Shown piece after piece: positions 26,603 through 33,990 of a stretch of 64,000 bases of DNA. The notes below the pieces were generated by a model. That model made no database searches. It was given only the letters and a program-made list of their open reading frames with translations, and was not told where the DNA came from. Origin of the DNA: Haloarcula sp. H-GB4 (GTDB lineage: Archaea; Halobacteriota; Halobacteria; Halobacteriales; Haloarculaceae); contig NZ_JAVDDX010000001.1 of assembly GCF_030848575.1 (NCBI RefSeq), forward strand, positions 1,426,001 through 1,490,000, written 5' to 3'. The position numbers and the translations under genes are program-made. How positions within the stretch are numbered: position 1 is the first letter of the stretch; every line of letters starts with the position of its first letter.

Positions 26603-27537
26603 TCGTCGTCTGTGAGGAAGGCGGTGAGTCGGTCACGATGATTCCGGACCGTTGCCGCCGACACGTCTGCAGCATCAGCAAGTGCTAGTTGTGTCGGTGG
26701 ATCCGCCATGGACGATGCGGCAACCGCGAGACAGGCCGCCCCAAAGCCTGCAGGATGGGTTCCACTGCTCACCCCCTCGTCGTGGGCACGGGCGGCGAAC
26801 TCCCGTGCTCGCTGTTCGACCTGGGCAGGCAGTTCGAACTCGTCGGCGACCGACGGAATGAACGCGATCGGGGATTGCGGTGGCACGGGCAGTGCAAGTT
26901 TCCTGTTGAGCGTCCGGTAGCCGTTCTCGACGCATCCTACACCGACTGGTGTAACGGCTGCGACCTCCGCCAGAGTTCGTGTCGTTTCGTTCAGTCGGCA
27001 AATCGCGTACACGCTCGCGGCCGCGATGGACTCGATTGACCGACCGATGAGAAGGTCATTGTCCTGTGCAGTCCGGAACAGGGAACTCGCCTGTTCGCGA
27101 AGCGAATCGGCTAACTCCAGCTCCGAGGCGATCCGTGCAATCTCACTGAGTCCAGTGGCGAGATTCCGTTCGGCTTTCGAGCGCCACCGTGCTCTTGAGT
27201 GCTCACGACGGAGCCGATTGAGCTGACGCTGTTTCTTTGCTGGAAGCGCATTCCCGTTTGCATCCGTCTTGTGACCGATTTCCGTTGAGAGCCCTCGATC
27301 GTGCCGTGCCTCTGTGAGTGGCGCACCTGTTCGTGCTTTCGACGTATCGTCATCGGGGAATGTCCGAGGACCACGTCGGTCAAGTCGGCAACCCTCGATG
27401 ACGACGGCACAGTCCTGACAGGTGATTTCTCCACCGTCCGTTTCGAGGGCCCCACCACACTCCGGGCAGGTATCCGCAGCAATCGTTCGACCACTCGATT
27501 CATCGAAGCCACGTTCGTAGATATCGCTGGAAGCCAT
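26599..27537 (-). CDS. tfb: Transcription initiation factor IIB (TFB) paralogue
   Basis: 312 aa. The N-terminal zinc ribbon is CPECGG and CQDC (residues 24-43). A B-finger-like linker follows (FPDDDTSKARTGAPLTEARHDRGLSTEIG). Two cyclin repeats of about 90 residues each end with a helix-turn-helix (LADAADVSAATVRNHRD). TFB recruits RNA polymerase to TBP-bound promoters; haloarchaea have several paralogues with partly different promoter choice. Its presence among transfer genes suggests an element-encoded initiation factor that could favour element promoters. It is preceded by stem-loop SL2 and followed by an overlapping zinc-ribbon gene. Confidence 0.9.
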   Translation of the reverse strand: MASSDIYERGFDESSGRTIAADTCPECGGALETDGGEITCQDCAVVIEGCRLDRRGPRTFPDDDTSKARTGAPLTEARHDRGLSTEIGHKTDANGNALPAKKQRQLNRLRREHSRARWRSKAERNLATGLSEIARIASELELADSLREQASSLFRTAQDNDLLIGRSIESIAAASVYAICRLNETTRTLAEVAAVTPVGVGCVENGYRTLNRKLALPVPPQSPIAFIPSVADEFELPAQVEQRAREFAARAHDEGVSSGTHPAGFGAACLAVAASSMADPPTQLALADAADVSAATVRNHRDRLTAFLTDDE

Positions 27538-27564
27538 CTATGAATCCGAGGCCAATGCTGGCTG

Positions 27565-27584
27565 GCCCCGCACCCCTCAGGGGC
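27565..27584 (-). promoter_or_regulatory. Stem-loop leader SL2 (TFB gene)
   Basis: Minus strand: TTTTATTA, then stem GCCCC/GGGGC with the 10-base loop TGAGGGGTGC, then 27 bases to the TFB start at 27537. Loop nearly identical to SL1 and SL3. Confidence 0.7.
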
Positions 27585-27607
27585 TAATAAAACGCTCGGC
27601 GGTGCTG

Positions 27608-27940
27608 TTACTGATCTCGATGGCCAGCGAAGACTGCCATTCGACGTACTGCCCTTTCGGTCACACTGTCTGTAACCCGAGCAACTGCTTGTTCGATATT
27701 GTTGTTTCTGAGTGAGATGACTGCCCACGGTGCAACGAACGACTCCCGGTCGAGTCGTCCCTCAACGAACGCATCCGCCAATGATATCGATTCATCGTAC
27801 TCTTTTGTCGAAATTCCCACTGCGATGTACTGCTCACCAGCAAACGGATGGGACTCATCGCTCACGATGAGATACGGTCGATGTGGTGTGTCCCCAGATG
27901 GATCCCCCGCTACGACGACAGTGCCTCGTCGGTACATCAC
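27608..27940 (-). CDS. PemK/MazF-like toxin
   Basis: 110 aa. The N-terminus YRRGTVVVAGDPSGDTPHRPYLIVSD matches the first strands of the PemK/MazF barrel, with conserved Arg-Gly near the start and Pro in the RPYL turn. Members of this family cut mRNA. Its start overlaps the upstream HTH gene by four bases (ATGA), the usual order antitoxin then toxin. Divergent members exist that are not ribonucleases, so activity is inference. Confidence 0.65.
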   Translation of the reverse strand: MMYRRGTVVVAGDPSGDTPHRPYLIVSDESHPFAGEQYIAVGISTKEYDESISLADAFVEGRLDRESFVAPWAVISLRNNNIEQAVARVTDSVTERAVRRMAVFAGHRDQ

Positions 27941-28299
27941 TCGTCAGTCTGCTCAGTATCGAGATCAGGAAGGTCCGAATCCCAATCCGAGTTCTGGTCG
28001 TAATAGTCTCCCTCGAACTGGTCCGCGACAGCTTGTAGTCCGATTACACTGGCCGTATGGGCATCGTATGCTTCGACGTTGATCGCCCAGTACTTGCCTT
28101 TGTGCCGGATGAGCCCCCGTTGTTCGAGTCGGCGAAGCGTCGTGCCGACGCTCCCACGGGGAATATCAAGTTCCTCGGCAAGCTCACTCGCCCGGAACCC
28201 GAGTTTGTGGTGGCTGGCGAGAAACTCGAGGATGCGACGTCCGTTAGTGTCCTCGTCTGGCAAGTCGTTCGGATGGTAACTCTCAAAATCAACAGGCAT
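27937..28299 (-). CDS. Winged-helix (MarR-like) putative antitoxin
   Basis: 120 aa. A central winged helix (FRASELAEELDIPRGSVGTTLRRLEQRGLIRHKG) is followed by a helical and very acidic tail rich in Asp. Such tails in haloarchaeal antitoxins bind basic toxins. The overlap with the PemK-like gene and position first in the pair suggest autoregulation. The upstream spacer 28300-28408 carries no stem-loop. Confidence 0.65.
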   Translation of the reverse strand: MPVDFESYHPNDLPDEDTNGRRILEFLASHHKLGFRASELAEELDIPRGSVGTTLRRLEQRGLIRHKGKYWAINVEAYDAHTASVIGLQAVADQFEGDYYDQNSDWDSDLPDLDTEQTDE

Positions 28300-28408
28300 T
28301 GTAATGATATGTAACAGTATGTCATCAAACGTAATAACGATGCAGGCTGAGACAGACAGATGAGTTTAGTCTCGAATCGGTGATGGATTCGTTTCTATGA
28401 GACCGTGT

Positions 28409-29350
28409 TCACCTGCGTTGGCACTCTTCGACGGCTTCGATTACCTCGGTCGCGGTTCGACTGATTCGACCGAGGCGGTCCAGAATCGTGTCAGGTTCTT
28501 CGGACTCCCATGCGGCGAGGTACAGGGCTGACCCGCTCATGTCTAGTCCGAAGTGTCGGCCCACGACGTAGGCGACCGATTCGGCTTCGACCTCTCGTTT
28601 CGTCCGCTCAGGTTTGTCTGTGACGCCCTTATGAAGTAATGCGTGGGCGTATTCATGGACAAGGACCGCAGCCATCGCGGCAGCACTCTCCCGAGCTTTG
28701 ATCTCAATGGCAGCGTCGTACTCTTCTTCATCGTCGACCGAGCGACAGATGCCTTCGGCAGCGCCGTGTTGCCACTCCTCTGCATCAACGACAGCTACCT
28801 GCACCCCCAGCGTGTCCGCTGCTCCAGTGACTGCTGGAAACAGATCTGTGGCGTCTCCGCGTGCGTCCGTGTCCAGTTCTGGCAGGGGTTCGCCCTCAGT
28901 CTGTGAGATATCAAAGACGGGGACGGGTTTGAACGCCACAGGCCCCTCCGACCACTCGTCGGGTGGCGTCTCGTCGTACTCACAGTCAGTGTCAGCGTGG
29001 TAGTTGGGGGAGTTGCCACAGCCCGGACACTGCTTGGCGATGATGGGTGCCCAGATCCAGATGGCCTGCTCACCGTCTTGGACCTGTCTGTCGAACTCCT
29101 CCTGCCACGTCCGGTAGCCGGCGACTTTCGTCGCCTCGGGACACTGCCGGGCGATTAACAGTGTGTTCCGATACGAATAATCGTGGAAGCGACTCTGGAC
29201 GTCAAGCCATGCCTGGAACTGCTCGCTTGCCTTTGCGTCGTCGACCTGTTCGGTCAGGTCCTGTGCCCACTGTTCGATCGTGCGATGCATCTCATCGGTG
29301 CGAGTGTCACTGGAGGGAAACTCCACTCGCGAGGTCGTGTTCGAAGCCAT
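28409..29350 (-). CDS. ArdC-like antirestriction metalloprotease
   Basis: 313 aa from the ATG at 29350. The N-terminal half matches the ArdC ssDNA-binding domain (YSYRNTLLIARQCPEATKVA, then GYRTWQEEF), followed by a Cys-rich insert. The C-terminal half is a zincin with HEYAHALLH (about residues 237-245) and the third ligand Glu in EVEAESVAYVV. ArdC proteins protect incoming plasmid DNA from restriction during conjugation. This supports transfer as the function of the whole block. It carries stem-loop SL3 upstream. Confidence 0.8.
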   Translation of the reverse strand: MASNTTSRVEFPSSDTRTDEMHRTIEQWAQDLTEQVDDAKASEQFQAWLDVQSRFHDYSYRNTLLIARQCPEATKVAGYRTWQEEFDRQVQDGEQAIWIWAPIIAKQCPGCGNSPNYHADTDCEYDETPPDEWSEGPVAFKPVPVFDISQTEGEPLPELDTDARGDATDLFPAVTGAADTLGVQVAVVDAEEWQHGAAEGICRSVDDEEEYDAAIEIKARESAAAMAAVLVHEYAHALLHKGVTDKPERTKREVEAESVAYVVGRHFGLDMSGSALYLAAWESEEPDTILDRLGRISRTATEVIEAVEECQRR

Positions 29351-29377
29351 TTCGAAACCCGCGAGGCACTGTGTGTG

Positions 29378-29398
29378 GCCCCGCACCCCTCAGGGGGC
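29378..29398 (-). promoter_or_regulatory. Stem-loop leader SL3 (ArdC gene)
   Basis: Minus strand: TTTTTG, then stem GCCCC/GGGGC with loop CTGAGGGGTGC, then 27 bases to the start at 29350. Same loop and spacing as SL2. Confidence 0.7.
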
Positions 29399-29476
29399 AA
29401 AAACAACCCGCAGGAGTGACGTTGCAGGACAGAGTGCTGAATGATAGCAGTCTGGTTTCGTTTGGGGTCCCGTAAG

Positions 29477-29806
29477 CTACTCTGAGGAAATCTGCCGTGG
29501 GAGGACCTGCCCCCAAATGTGCTTTTCGAGTAGGCGGACTGTCAGCGGGCGTTCTACCTCGATACAGCGGGAGAGCCGCGGATAGCCAAACCGAACCGCT
29601 GCCGCATCGTGCCAGTGTGTCGGTTCCGGGGCAGGATCGACTTCGACAGTACAGGTCGAACAGAGACCGCGGCCGCCACAGTTGGCGTACTGCGAGACAG
29701 TCCCGTATACAAGGGAGCCGCGCTGCAGTAGCGCATCTCGGAGGGTGGTACCCCGTTCAACCTCGATAGTCGTCTTTTCATCACAGTGTCCGAGTGAACA
29801 TTTTAT
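29477..29806 (-). pseudogene. 2Fe-2S ferredoxin-like gene without a normal start codon
   Basis: A minus-strand frame open from about 29809 to the TAG at 29477-29479. It encodes TTIEVERGTTLRDALLQRG, then the cluster-binding motif CGGRGLCSTC (CX5CX2C) and a fourth Cys in LSRCIEVE: a complete ferredoxin fold of about 100 residues. No ATG, GTG or TTG lies in frame before the conserved core; the first possible codon is an ATA at 29806 or lies beyond an upstream TGA. Either it is a freshly broken gene or an unusual start is used. Its 5' end overlaps the promoter region of the divergent toxin-antitoxin pair. Confidence 0.6.
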
Positions 29807-29865
29807 GCTTCAATCGAGCCAGCACAATTCATATAATGTATGCAGGAGTATGTTCGGACGAAGCC

Positions 29866-30192
29866 ATGCCCCGGACCACCGCCACCATTCCCGACGATCT
29901 CACTGATCTCATGGAGGGCGCTATCAAAGCAGGCATTTTCGAGAACAAGAGCGACGCGGTCCGTCACGTCTTACGCGAATACTTCGATGAACACGAGAAT
30001 GCACGAATCGCTGCCGCGGTGTCACTATACGAGGACGAAGCCATAACTCTCGGGACTGCTGCTCGGCTTGCAGGTATGAACCGCTTCGAGATGCGGGATG
30101 TCCTCCGCGAAGAGGGGATCGAACTTCGCTTTGGCCCCGAAGACATGGACGCTGCGCGTGACGAGATCGATGTCGCTCGGAATCTTGAATGA
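29866..30192 (+). CDS. UPF0175-type antitoxin with RHH domain
   Basis: 108 aa from ATG 29866 (MPRTTATIPDDLTDLMEGA). Residues 1-45 form a ribbon-helix-helix DNA-binding domain. Residues 55-95 are the UPF0175 segment (ALYEDEAIT-like, here SLYEDEAITLGTAARLAGM). In archaea UPF0175 genes sit before DUF3368 PIN toxins, as here, and the start of the next gene overlaps its stop. TATA-like ATATAATG lies about 33 bases upstream. Confidence 0.8.
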   Translation: MPRTTATIPDDLTDLMEGAIKAGIFENKSDAVRHVLREYFDEHENARIAAAVSLYEDEAITLGTAARLAGMNRFEMRDVLREEGIELRFGPEDMDAARDEIDVARNLE

Positions 30193-30695
30193 CATCGGCA
30201 CCACGTAATGCAATTGTTCTCAACACTACCGTGCTGTCGAACTTCGCACACGTCCAGCGCGTCGAACTGCTCGAAACCCTTCCTCGACTCGTCACTGTCC
30301 CTGCGGTCCGGACCGAACTCGAAGACGGTGTTGAAACCCATTCCTACTTAACAAACGCACTGACCGCCCTTGACGCGGATATTCCGGTTGCCGAACTGTC
30401 ACCACAAGCCCAGACACTGGAGGCGACCTTCCTGGAACGACTCGACCCAGGTGAGGCACAGGCCGTAGCCGTTGCAGAGACCGTCGATGGGACCGTCATC
30501 ACTGACGACGGCGATGCTCGTACAACCACGATCCAACGAGACATCAGATTAACCGGATCGATCGGCCTCCTCGTCCGTTTTGTCGAGAGCGATCTGATCT
30601 CCGCGGCGGCTGCAGATACGTATCTCAAACGCTGGATCGACGAAGCCGGGTTCCACTCGCCCGCTCGTGATTTTGAGACGTTCCTCACGGACTGA
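30189..30695 (+). CDS. PIN-domain (DUF3368) toxin
   Basis: 168 aa. The PIN acidic residues are present in degenerate form: NTTVLSNFAH near the N-terminus has Asn in place of the first Asp, then PAVRTELEDG, LDPGEAQAVAVAE and VITDDGDAR supply Glu and the Asp cluster. DUF3368 proteins are VapC-like ribonucleases. The first Asp to Asn change may weaken metal binding. Overlap of ATGA with the UPF0175 gene marks a toxin-antitoxin unit, the only plus-strand genes in this block. Confidence 0.75.
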   Translation: MTSAPRNAIVLNTTVLSNFAHVQRVELLETLPRLVTVPAVRTELEDGVETHSYLTNALTALDADIPVAELSPQAQTLEATFLERLDPGEAQAVAVAETVDGTVITDDGDARTTTIQRDIRLTGSIGLLVRFVESDLISAAAADTYLKRWIDEAGFHSPARDFETFLTD

Positions 30696-30858
30696 AACCG
30701 GTTTCACTCCAGCAGCTTCTGAACGACGACACTGGTCAATGGTCTATAATGCTGTGACGACCAGTTACAGGAGTATCTGCGGACGCGGATCAGAGCTGTA
30801 CGGCTGGCTCGGAGTGTCGTTGTGGGCCAGTCTCAAGAGCATCTGAATGGCCACTTTC

Positions 30859-31434
30859 TCAGGCTGACTCGGCCACCAGCTCCGAACGCGCGTCTTTCAG
30901 GGCGCCTTGGAACTGCCAACTTGCCCGCTTGAAGGCCTCGTCGGTCGGGCCGTCCCACCGGGGGAACGTGGAGTGGCCGCTCACTCTGACGGTCCACTCA
31001 GCAGGCTCGTCGAACGGGGTCTTTGTCGGGAGTTCCACGACGTAGAGATACTCCTCGTCACCGTGGATGCCGTCTGCTGGATCCTCGACACCGTGGCCCA
31101 GCAGGAATAGTGGCTGGTCGAGATGCTCCATATTGGCTGGATCGAGGAGGTTAGCTGGCTGTGTTGCGTCAATCGTTCGCTCTGGATCACCATCCAGATA
31201 CAACCCGACCGTCGAGAGCTTATCGAGGAACACGAACGTCGCCGCCGTGTAGCTCGGCCCGCGCTCGGCGCGGGTCGCATCGAGAAGTTGCTTCAGTTGA
31301 ACGAGATCCAGAAGCACGCTCTCCGGGTAGCCGTCCGAATGCCGGTACACCTGCGCGACTCGGTCGGCGTTATCTGCTGTTCCATTGGTCTGTTCGACTC
31401 GTTGTACGAATCGGAGTTGACTGCGTGTCGACAT
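30859..31434 (-). CDS. Haloarchaeal orphan protein (191 aa)
   Basis: The start at 31434 (MSTRSQLRFVQRVE) is preferred over 31464, because the longer form would run into the stem-loop. Acidic, soluble, no Cys and no membrane segment. Motif-like stretches are LPDE-poor but include GHGVEDPADGIHGDEEYLYVV and WTVRVSGHSTFPRWDG. I recognise no domain. Its place in the block and the leader SL4 tie it to the transfer-related gene set. Confidence 0.6.
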   Translation of the reverse strand: MSTRSQLRFVQRVEQTNGTADNADRVAQVYRHSDGYPESVLLDLVQLKQLLDATRAERGPSYTAATFVFLDKLSTVGLYLDGDPERTIDATQPANLLDPANMEHLDQPLFLLGHGVEDPADGIHGDEEYLYVVELPTKTPFDEPAEWTVRVSGHSTFPRWDGPTDEAFKRASWQFQGALKDARSELVAESA

Positions 31435-31455
31435 CGATACCCTCCGACGCGTGTG

Positions 31456-31476
31456 CGCCGGCACCTATCCCCGGCG
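31456..31476 (-). promoter_or_regulatory. Stem-loop leader SL4
   Basis: Minus strand: TTTTTT, then stem CGCCGG/CCGGCG with loop GGATAGGTG, then 21 bases to the start at 31434. The stem differs completely from SL1-SL3 but still pairs. Confidence 0.65.
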
Positions 31477-31516
31477 GAAAAAACACTACACGCAGTCGCT
31501 ATGTGACTGAACCCTG

Positions 31517-31912
31517 CTACGCCAGGTGCGACACGCTGTCTGGCTCTTCGACGGCGTCGAATTCACCCCGTTCAACCGGCTCCCACTCCTCACCCGGCTT
31601 CGGACTCCACCAATCAATTTCGTAGCCATCACGCGTGGCGAAGATCTTCACGCGTGCCGATCCGTCGGGCAGATCACGACGGAGCTTCTCGTCAACATGA
31701 ATGTTCCAAGTCGTGTCGGTGTCGAAGCACGCGAGGATGGCCTCTTCGTAGCCCCGTGTCTCCTGGGACTCTTGCAGTACGACCTGCGTGTTACAGCTCT
31801 TGCAGAACACCCCCTCGAACGGGATGTGGCTGAAGACCTCGTGTCCACAGACTGGACACCAGAGGAACTCGAACAGTACATCACTATGACGGTCGATAAC
31901 TTCCAGACTCAT
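31517..31912 (-). CDS. Zinc-ribbon orphan protein of haloarchaea
   Basis: 131 aa from ATG 31912 (MSLEVIDRHSDVLFEFLW). Two CxxC knuckles (CPVC at about residue 19 and CKSC at about 38) form a zinc ribbon. A beta-rich part follows (ATRDGYEIDWWSPKPGEEW). I believe it belongs to a haloarchaeal family found on plasmids but cannot name its role. Leader SL5 precedes it. Confidence 0.65.
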   Translation of the reverse strand: MSLEVIDRHSDVLFEFLWCPVCGHEVFSHIPFEGVFCKSCNTQVVLQESQETRGYEEAILACFDTDTTWNIHVDEKLRRDLPDGSARVKIFATRDGYEIDWWSPKPGEEWEPVERGEFDAVEEPDSVSHLA

Positions 31913-31936
31913 TGCTGAACCTGGCCCGCTTTGGAC

Positions 31937-31955
31937 GGGCCACCCCTTTCGGCCC
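31937..31955 (-). promoter_or_regulatory. Stem-loop leader SL5
   Basis: Minus strand: TTTATTTG, then stem GGGCC/GGCCC with loop GAAAGGGGT, then 24 bases to the start at 31912. Confidence 0.65.
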
Positions 31956-31983
31956 ACAAATAAACCACACTAGGGATCTGGGC

Positions 31984-32349
31984 TCAGCGTTCGGCGCCGT
32001 AGACAGTCTTCGAACGCCCGTCGTAGCCACAGTCCGGACAGTCGAACCATCGCTGTACCGTCGCGCCAGCAGCTGACTTTTGACTGACGACGACGTCGTT
32101 GCTCAGACAGGTGGGACAGGTGAGCTTGGGAGTCGGCTTGTCTCGGAGGACATCCCGGAACGTGGTCGCCGCCTTCGTCTCGAAGCCCCGTGACCAGACC
32201 GGGTAGCCGTCGACAAGAATCGCTCCTCGCCATTTGTACCGGTAGGCGTCCGGCGCTCGATGCAGCACAACCTAGGCACCAGTCTCGGTGTTCCGGTACG
32301 CGAGTGTCGGCGTGCGATTCTCACGACGACAGTTTGTGATTCGGGGCAT
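31984..32349 (-). pseudogene. Zinc-ribbon orphan gene with an in-frame amber codon
   Basis: The frame from ATG 32349 (MPRITNCRRENRTPTLAYRN) is interrupted by TAG at 32272-32274 (codon 26) and continues in the same frame without another stop to 31984. The downstream part, which alone could start at GTG 32268, has YRYKWRGAILVDGYPVWSRG and two CxxC pairs (CPTC and CPDC) forming a zinc ribbon. A Trp codon (TGG) changed to TAG is the simplest explanation. The intact protein would be 121 aa. It starts four bases after the upstream gene ends. Confidence 0.6.
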
Positions 32350-32353
32350 CCTG

Positions 32354-32854
32354 TTAGAAGTGGACGTCTGCGGGTACGATCCAGAGCGTCTGGCTGTCTT
32401 CGTCTTCCTGGAGAATCCGGTCGAGCTGGCCCCGATGTCGAATCCCCTGTGCGTGTTGGTCGTACATCGGGATTGACGGCCCTTCGTACGCGCCAACTTG
32501 GCGGAACGCGTGCCGGGCGAGGTTCTCGTTGCGCATGATCGCCTCATCTGAGAGTTCGTCAAGCGCCTCCTTCACCCGGTCGAGATTCCGCTGGAACTCT
32601 TCCTTCGTGGCGTTCCGGGCTCGATCGAGCAGTTCGCCGCCTTCCTCCGAGTTGATGGGTGCTGCCGTCGGCAGGTCTCCCCAGCGGGCCTTTCCAGCCA
32701 CCGTCGTATCGTCTTCGTCGAAGGTGCAATAGTAATCGAAGACCGCTGGGGAATGGGGATCAGCGCCAACGAGTCGATTGAACACTGCTTTCCCTGCAGC
32801 CAATGCTTCGTTTTCTGTCGATGCTTCTACGAGCGCGTAGATGATCATGTGCAT
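32354..32854 (-). CDS. Haloarchaeal orphan protein (166 aa)
   Basis: I start it at 32854 (MHMIIYALVEASTENEALAA); the frame farther upstream codes through the stem-loop and repeat. The first 80 residues look like a compact alpha/beta fold. The rest is helical (NATKEEFQRNLDRVKEALDE) and ends IVPADVHF. No known domain is recognised. It has leader SL6, but at 52 bases from the start codon instead of 21-27. Confidence 0.6.
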   Translation of the reverse strand: MHMIIYALVEASTENEALAAGKAVFNRLVGADPHSPAVFDYYCTFDEDDTTVAGKARWGDLPTAAPINSEEGGELLDRARNATKEEFQRNLDRVKEALDELSDEAIMRNENLARHAFRQVGAYEGPSIPMYDQHAQGIRHRGQLDRILQEDEDSQTLWIVPADVHF

Positions 32855-32906
32855 TTTGAACCCCTCAACCGCCGACGACTGGTCAGGGAGCGTGCCCGTC
32901 CCAGTT

Positions 32907-32928
32907 CCGCCGGCACCCATCACGGCGG
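32907..32928 (-). promoter_or_regulatory. Stem-loop leader SL6
   Basis: Minus strand: TTTTT, then stem CCGCCG/CGGCGG with loop TGATGGGTGC, then 52 bases to the start at 32854. The loop differs by one or two bases from SL1-SL3; the stem is different and fully paired. Confidence 0.65.
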
Positions 32929-32943
32929 AAAAACCCACACCCG

Positions 32944-32992
32944 AGGTCGTGGCTGCGCGCGCAGCGAAGCGAGCACGGAGCGGAGGGTGGGG
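32944..32992. repeat. 49-base direct repeat, copy 2
   Basis: Identical to 17361-17409. It lies immediately upstream (minus-strand sense) of stem-loop SL6, so it may be part of that gene's upstream region. Confidence 0.8.
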
Positions 32993-33045
32993 CGGTGGGG
33001 TCTGGGCCGGTCTGGCAAATAGCAAAAAAGAGAGGCCTTAGCCCG

Positions 33046-33894
33046 TTACTCCCACCACCGACCGCGTTCGGGGAAATGGATGGATGACCAGCCGGTGACG
33101 GCCAGCGAGGCGCGTCCCTCGTACCAGTTCACCGAGGCCCCGTGAATACGGACCTTATCCCCTTCCTCGATCCAGGGAGCTTCTGAGGCCTTCCAGATTG
33201 TCACACGCGTTCTGCCGCTCTCATCCTCGAGTAGTCCAACGTTCTGTATTGTGGGGCTCGAGGGATCCCACAACTGTGCCACCCGGCCTTCGATGCTCAC
33301 TTCACCGCGATTGACTTCTCCAACTTTCGCAATGGGAATGACTGTCCCAGCCGCCTGATCCAGTTCGTCGTAGACATCGACGACTGCATCCGTCATTCCA
33401 CGGCCGTCTGCAACCCGCTCGGCCAGCCGCCGACTGATCGCCGCCCGCGTCCAGCCATCGAGTTGCTCCGCCAACCGCGCTGCCTGCCTGTTGACCATTG
33501 CGAGGTTCGACTGCGAGAGCATCTCTCGGGGGTCGTCCTTCGCTGGATCCTGCCATCGGTCCACGCTCGCGGCCCGCTCGTCGAACCGCTCTCGTGCCTG
33601 CTGCCTCGCCTCCTGCACTGCATGTCGCGACCCCGCTTCCCGCATTTCAATTTGCTCGCCGACCCGGGCCCGAGTTCGTGCGATCTCGATGTCCCGCGCC
33701 ATCGCTTCCTCTTCCTGTGCCAGCGTCATGCTCGCCCGACAACTGTCCGGGTGGTTCGTATCGACTTTTCCCTGAATCTCCTGTTCGACCGACCGCCGCA
33801 GTTCGGGTGTCTCGTCGACGACCCAACCGCGCTTCTCGTCTTTTCGCTTCTGTGCGACCGTACGCTTATCACGAATGACCTTCTTATTTGACAT
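33046..33894 (-). CDS. OB-fold single-strand DNA-binding-like protein
   Basis: 282 aa. Residues 1-150 are long charged helices (Arg/Glu-rich, probably coiled coil). Residues about 190-275 look like an OB fold: EVSIEGRVAQLWDPSSPTIQ, then RTRVTIWKASEAPWIEEGDK and VRIHGASVNWYEGRASLAV. This matches RPA/SSB-type domains in haloarchaea. It probably binds single-stranded DNA, which suits replication or conjugative transfer. A hairpin with a different loop precedes it (33934-33957). Confidence 0.7.
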   Translation of the reverse strand: MSNKKVIRDKRTVAQKRKDEKRGWVVDETPELRRSVEQEIQGKVDTNHPDSCRASMTLAQEEEAMARDIEIARTRARVGEQIEMREAGSRHAVQEARQQARERFDERAASVDRWQDPAKDDPREMLSQSNLAMVNRQAARLAEQLDGWTRAAISRRLAERVADGRGMTDAVVDVYDELDQAAGTVIPIAKVGEVNRGEVSIEGRVAQLWDPSSPTIQNVGLLEDESGRTRVTIWKASEAPWIEEGDKVRIHGASVNWYEGRASLAVTGWSSIHFPERGRWWE

Positions 33895-33933
33895 TGGAAC
33901 TTACACCAGTTCCGAAGGCGTTCACGCGCCGAC

Positions 33934-33957
33934 ACCGCGATGCTGCAACATCGCGGT
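33934..33957. promoter_or_regulatory. Hairpin upstream of the OB-fold gene
   Basis: Nine-base arms ACCGCGATG/CATCGCGGT around the 6-base centre CTGCAA. It ends about 40 bases before the start codon at 33894, like the SL family, but the loop lacks the GGGGTG core, so I keep it apart. Confidence 0.5.
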
Positions 33958-33990
33958 TTTCACGACGACAACTGCCCGACAGTCCCGACT

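Noticed and set aside
27565-27592. Stem-loops read as terminators on the plus strand
   Set aside because: On the plus strand the hairpin is followed by an A-run, not a T-run, and the genes nearby are on the minus strand. The consistent distance to minus-strand start codons fits a leader better.
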